From Gottfriedia sp002574545 (GTDB lineage Bacteria; Bacillota; Bacilli; Bacillales; Bacillaceae_G), in assembly GCA_052180195.1 (NCBI GenBank), contig CP197469.1: a stretch of 64,000 nt of DNA, one strand, 5' to 3'. The position numbers and the translations under genes were made by a program. Of this stretch, positions 60,836 through 64,000 are shown one piece after another. A model generated the notes under the pieces. It saw only the letters and a list, made by a program, of their open reading frames with translations, did not search any database and had not been told where the DNA came from. Each line of letters opens with the position of its first letter. The first letter of the stretch is position 1.

Positions 60836-61117
60836 AGAAAATTTAGATGTTGTAATTTATAGTATATCCACTGGATTTTACAATAAAGTTGCAAAAAACT
60901 ATAATTTTATAATAAGATACCGTAATAAATCTATTGATATTATTTTTTTGTTTTAAAGATTAATTTCGAATGATCCCCATATTACTTTCAATTACATTTG
61001 AAGTTATTGGATGGTAGCGTTTTCTCATATGACGTTATTAAACTCTTGAAATATTAAATCTAATAGACTAGTATATTAATAGCTAATAAATTAAATACAA
61101 ATTTGCAAACATTCAGT
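60836..61117. other. Intergenic, no gene seen
   Basis: AT-rich sequence between yneB and the first cobalamin riboswitch. It should hold the promoter of the riboswitch-controlled transcript. No gene or clear terminator was found. Confidence 0.45.
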
Positions 61118-61280
61118 TAAGATGCCTTAGGGCTTAATAGGGAATCTGGAGCATTACCAGAACTGTCCCCGCAACTGTAAGTGTGGACGAAATAGACAAA
61201 CCACTAAAAACGTTTATTAGTACGTTTTTGGGAAGGGTCTAAAGTAGGAAGATACACAAGTCAGGAGACCTGTCTTAGCT
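61118..61280 (+). promoter_or_regulatory. Cobalamin riboswitch 1
   Basis: The conserved blocks are in order: cttaatagggaa, ccagaactgtccccgcaact (the GCCACTG-like block is ccgcaactg), gggaaggg, and the B12 box aagtcaggagacctg. It binds adenosylcobalamin. A terminator (61369-61400) lies about 90 nt beyond, after a 33-codon mini-ORF. So vitamin B12 should end transcription or block a start there, upstream of a second riboswitch. Confidence 0.93.
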
Positions 61281-61313
61281 TTTTTAGTTTCGATTTCTTC
61301 GGGGGTTGAGAAG

Positions 61314-61415
61314 ATGAAGCGTTTGGACAAAAAGGCTTATTTATTAACTTTCTTTGTGCTGACGTTTTATCCGTTCAACTTTTGTTGGACGGATTTTTTG
61401 TTTTATTGCTTCTAA
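61314..61415 (+). CDS. Mini-ORF between riboswitch 1 and riboswitch 2
   Basis: The ATG at 61314 with cgggggttgagaag upstream encodes MKRLDKKAYLLTFFVLTFYP, then NFCWTDFLFYCF: 33 residues, with a signal-peptide-like basic tip and hydrophobic core. It runs through the terminator hairpin. It may be the surviving leader of a lost exported or membrane gene (a CbiM-type cobalt permease is a guess) or a real leader peptide. The ribosome site is its main support. Confidence 0.4.
   Translation: MKRLDKKAYLLTFFVLTFYPFNFCWTDFLFYCF
61369..61400 (+). terminator. Terminator after cobalamin riboswitch 1
   Basis: An 11-bp stem atccgttcaac / gttggacggat with one wobble pair, then ttttttg. It is the expression platform of riboswitch 1. 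Confidence 0.85.
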
Positions 61416-61474
61416 ATCTTTTTTAATTTTTATTGTATGCCTATAGAAGAAACAAGTCTTTTTAACAATTGAAT

Positions 61475-61648
61475 AGATTAGGATTGGTGCACTTTGGAAA
61501 TTAGTGCTTAATAGGGAAGTACGGTTTAAATCCGTCACGGTACCCGCCACTGTAAGGGGGAGTTCTTTTGCAGATGTCACTGAAGGAATTCGGGAAGACG
61601 CAAGTAGAATGATGAACCTAAGTCAGGAGACCTGCCTATACCTAATAG
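61475..61648 (+). promoter_or_regulatory. Cobalamin riboswitch 2
   Basis: Second complete element: attagg / cctaat closing pair, cttaatagggaag, gtacccgccactgtaagggg (a perfect GCCACTG block), gggaagacgc and the B12 box taagtcaggagacctgcc. It has its own terminator at 61725-61756 and directly precedes cbiW. Both riboswitches lie on one strand within 550 bp. Confidence 0.95.
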
Positions 61649-61724
61649 CTTGAAATAACCTACGGGAACATAGGTAGAAGTGCTGAACTTACATCGCTAA
61701 TTTTTTTTGTGTGTATATTTTTCT

Positions 61725-61756
61725 GCATCCCTATGTCCATAGGGGTGCTTTTTTTT
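61725..61756 (+). terminator. Terminator after cobalamin riboswitch 2
   Basis: Stem gcatccctatg / cataggggtgc with a 2-nt loop and eight T. It is the expression platform controlling the cbi operon. Confidence 0.88.
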
Positions 61757-61782
61757 GAAAAAAACGAATAGGAGTGAGTGAC

Positions 61783-62166
61783 ATGACTACTTGGAATTTG
61801 CAAGGGACGAAACAGCATGTATTAATTTGTAACGGTAGCAGCTGTATGAGAAAGGGTGGGGAGGAAGCAACTCAAGCGATCCGGAATGAAATCACCAATT
61901 TAAGCTTAGATTCGATCGTACATACAACAAGAACGAGATGTAATGGGAGATGTAAGGATGCTCCCGTTGCCATCGTCTATCCGTCTGGGGCTTGGTATAA
62001 AAACGTTACCCCAGAAGTGGGGGCTACCATTGTAAAAAGTCATCTGGCAGAAGGTCATTGCCTAAAGGAGCATTTGATCTATCAATATTCCGATTCTGGA
62101 TTCATACATCCAGAAGGGTCGGAATGCATCGAAGGAGTACAAAAAGCAGTTAAAGAAAAGATTTAA
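61783..62166 (+). CDS. cbiW: Ferredoxin-like cobalamin operon protein CbiW
   Basis: The ATG at 61783 is 9 nt after ataggag. The GTG at 61774 touches it. The 127-residue protein has a thioredoxin-like [2Fe-2S] ferredoxin fold with cysteines in VLICNGSSCMRKGG and RTRCNGRCKDAPVAIVYP. In the Bacillus megaterium cobalamin operon an equivalent gene, cbiW, heads the cluster before cbiH60 and cbiX, the same order as here. It is thought to supply electrons or a redox function, perhaps for the Fe-S domain of CbiH60. Controlled by riboswitch 2. Confidence 0.88.
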   Translation: MTTWNLQGTKQHVLICNGSSCMRKGGEEATQAIRNEITNLSLDSIVHTTRTRCNGRCKDAPVAIVYPSGAWYKNVTPEVGATIVKSHLAEGHCLKEHLIYQYSDSGFIHPEGSECIEGVQKAVKEKI

Positions 62167-62217
62167 CAACGAGTAACTGGATACTAGTTTTTAAATTGTG
62201 GAAGGTGGCGTAATAGA

Positions 62218-63843
62218 GTGAAAGGCAAATTATTGGTTATAGGATTTGGCCCTGGTGACGAAAAACATATTACCGGACGGGCAAAGGAAGCCATAAAAGA
62301 AAGTGATATCATCATTGGTTACAAAACCTACGTTGATTTAATTAAGGGATTAATAACTGGAAAAAAAATCATTAGCACAGGAATGACTGAAGAAGTGAGC
62401 CGTGCCCAGGAGGCTGTAAAACAAGCTGAGCTTGGTTACACGGTAGCTGTCATTTCGAGCGGTGATGCCGGTGTATATGGAATGGCAGGACTTGTTTACG
62501 AAGTTCTAATTGAAAAAGGATGGAAAAAAGACTCAGGGATAAGAGTGGAGGTAGTCCCTGGCATTTCAGCCATCAACTCTTGTGCTGCTTTATTAGGCGC
62601 GCCGGTTATGCATGATGCTTGTACGATTAGTTTAAGTGACCATTTAACACCTTGGAGCTTAATTGAGAAACGAATCGAAGCGGCCGCTCAAGCCGATTTT
62701 GTAATTGCCTTATACAATCCAAAAAGCGGGAGAAGAACACGGCAAATCATGGAAGCACAAAGAATTCTATTAAAATATCGTGCACCAGACACACCTGTAG
62801 GATTAGTAAAGAGTGCATACCGTGATAGTCAAAAGATCGTTATAACCAATTTGCAAGAGATGTTAGAACATGAAATTGGCATGTTAACCACCGTTTTAAT
62901 TGGCAACTCTTCAACGTTTTTCTACGATGAATTGATGATCACGCCGCGCGGTTATCAGCGGAAATATACTTTAAATCAAGTAATTCAGCCGTTGAAACCG
63001 CATCAGCGTCTGCAAAAGGAAGCCGAACCATGGGCACTAGAGCAAACAGAAGATGTAATGCCGCAAAACAAGAAACTAGTCACTCCAATCTCTGTGAAAG
63101 AGTCGTCAAGAGAGTTGGCTGAGGAAGCTTTGCAAATGATTGTTGGTGAGCCTTATGAACGAACAAACGATTTAATTGTGAAGCAAGACTTTCAATCTAT
63201 TTTTGAGGTAGCTGTCAGCCCTGGTGTCGTTAATAAAAAATTTACTGCACTTCAGATGGCCATTCTTTCCGAAATTGTCGGAGAAGAAGGAGTGATGGAA
63301 TACACACAAGACCATTTTATGAAGTTGCAAATTTTAACCTCAAAGCCTGATGAGATTATTGAAAAACTAACGGCAGCCAACTTTTTGATTGCTCCTGTTG
63401 GCGACGTATTAACCGTAAAAGCTTGTGATTTTTGTGACGGAGAAAAAAAGGATTCTATTCCTTATGCTGATGAGCTTCAAGAAAGGCTTGGTGGCATGGA
63501 ACTCCCAAAAGAACTGAAACTTGGTGTAAATGGATGTGGAATGGCCTGTTATGGAGCCGTAAAAGAAGATATTGGCATTGTTTATCGAAAGGGAGCGTTT
63601 GATTTATTTCTAGGAGCCAAAACAGCAGGAAGAACCGCACATCCAGGCCAAATCGTAGCTGAAGGAATCGCACCTGACAAAATAGTCGGGGTAATAGAGG
63701 GGATTGTTCAAGAGTACAAACAAAAGGCCTATCCAAATGAACGTTTCTATAAATTTTTTAAACGGGTCAAAGAGATTAAAGGTTTTGTGTACCAAGATAT
63801 CACACCAAACCTTAAAATCGAAGCAGCTGTCTGCGGAGAATAA
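62218..63843 (+). CDS. cbiH60: Precorrin-3B C17-methyltransferase with C-terminal Fe-S domain (CbiH60)
   Basis: GTG start after ggaaggtggcgtaata. Residues 1-250 are the SAM-dependent corrin methyltransferase (KLLVIGFGPGDEKHITGRAK, VVPGISAINSCAALLGAP), the ring-contracting CbiH step for cobalt-factor III. After a linker, residues 330-541 form a nitrite/sulfite-reductase-like domain with Cys403 and Cys406 (CDFC) and Cys440 and Cys444 (NGCGMAC), a [4Fe-4S] site. This CbiH60 fusion is known from B. megaterium, where the extra domain is needed for activity. At 541 residues it looks full length. It is followed by cbiX. Confidence 0.93.
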   Translation: MKGKLLVIGFGPGDEKHITGRAKEAIKESDIIIGYKTYVDLIKGLITGKKIISTGMTEEVSRAQEAVKQAELGYTVAVISSGDAGVYGMAGLVYEVLIEKGWKKDSGIRVEVVPGISAINSCAALLGAPVMHDACTISLSDHLTPWSLIEKRIEAAAQADFVIALYNPKSGRRTRQIMEAQRILLKYRAPDTPVGLVKSAYRDSQKIVITNLQEMLEHEIGMLTTVLIGNSSTFFYDELMITPRGYQRKYTLNQVIQPLKPHQRLQKEAEPWALEQTEDVMPQNKKLVTPISVKESSRELAEEALQMIVGEPYERTNDLIVKQDFQSIFEVAVSPGVVNKKFTALQMAILSEIVGEEGVMEYTQDHFMKLQILTSKPDEIIEKLTAANFLIAPVGDVLTVKACDFCDGEKKDSIPYADELQERLGGMELPKELKLGVNGCGMACYGAVKEDIGIVYRKGAFDLFLGAKTAGRTAHPGQIVAEGIAPDKIVGVIEGIVQEYKQKAYPNERFYKFFKRVKEIKGFVYQDITPNLKIEAAVCGE

Positions 63844-63905
63844 ATGAGAGAAGATGAGCAGTAATTGGAAGGTAAGGAATTTACATACAAAGGGGAGTAA
63901 ATAGT

Positions 63906-64000
63906 GTGAAAGCAATTTTATTTGTGGGGCATGGAAGTAAAGATCAAGAGGGAAATGAGCAGGTTCGTGAGTTCATCCGTGAGATGAGAAAGACTTGGGA
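63906..64000 (+). CDS. cbiX: Sirohydrochlorin cobaltochelatase CbiX, N-terminal part
   Basis: The GTG at 63906 follows aaaggggagtaaata. The visible 31 residues read MKAILFVGHGSKDQEGNEQV, then REFIREM, the CbiX start with metal-binding His in GHGSKD. It inserts cobalt into sirohydrochlorin, an early step of the anaerobic pathway. The gene runs off the window edge, so the rest of the protein and of the operon are not visible. Order cbiW-cbiH60-cbiX matches B. megaterium. Confidence 0.88.
   Translation, partial: MKAILFVGHGSKDQEGNEQVREFIREMRKTW

Noticed and set aside
61344..61580. Minus-strand frame of 78 codons
   Set aside because: It runs antisense through the first terminator and the second cobalamin riboswitch, with no ribosome site. 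It is a shadow.

Overview
The window is AT-rich Firmicute DNA. It has strong Shine-Dalgarno sites, frequent TTG/GTG starts and Rho-independent terminators. Bacillaceae-type genes (ispA, glnR-glnA, lexA-yneB, S-box-controlled mtn genes, spoVR remnants, a cbiW-cbiH60-cbiX cobalamin operon) point to a spore-forming Bacillus-like organism. I cannot name the species. No rRNA, tRNA, CRISPR array or intact insertion sequence was seen.

Layout. 0-10.5 kb: scattered housekeeping and accessory genes (a partial DmpA-type peptidase, isochorismatase, intracellular subtilisin, nitronate monooxygenase, RraA-like protein, a ribbon-helix-helix/J-domain-like protein, MalY-type lyase, a kinase, a VanW protein). 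10.5-17.2 kb: a TetR-regulated MFS exporter with two visible operators, an amidase, a YjeM-type permease and a YetF-type protein. 17.3-25.2 kb: the whole methionine salvage pathway (mtnDBXW, mtnE, mtnU, mtnK, mtnA) with two SAM-I riboswitches. 25.8-29.7 kb: a glnR operon with two different glutamine synthetases. 29.8-38 kb: a decayed accessory zone with three spoVR remnants, a truncated phosphoesterase, a secreted protein and an ABC exporter. 38-49.4 kb: transporters and small enzymes. 49.6-52 kb: a 52-bp tandem repeat array of about 30 units followed by a serine-recombinase-like protein that lacks the catalytic serine. 52-59 kb: a SulP transporter, GC-rich structured intergenic elements and cell-wall enzymes. 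59-61 kb: lexA and yneB, with a yneB-like remnant where yneA is usually found. 61.1-64 kb: two consecutive cobalamin riboswitches and the start of an anaerobic-type cobalamin operon that runs off the window.

The most unusual items are: the 52-bp array, whose period equals about five DNA turns and whose units each carry an imperfect dyad; its diverged two-unit relative at 10.56 kb; the catalytically defective recombinase beside the array; the paired glutamine synthetases, in which the first lacks the feedback-sensing arginine; the tandem B12 riboswitches separated by a mini-ORF; and the RHH/J-domain-like protein. Functions of the array and of several small proteins are unknown. All functional calls rest on motif reading, not on database searches.
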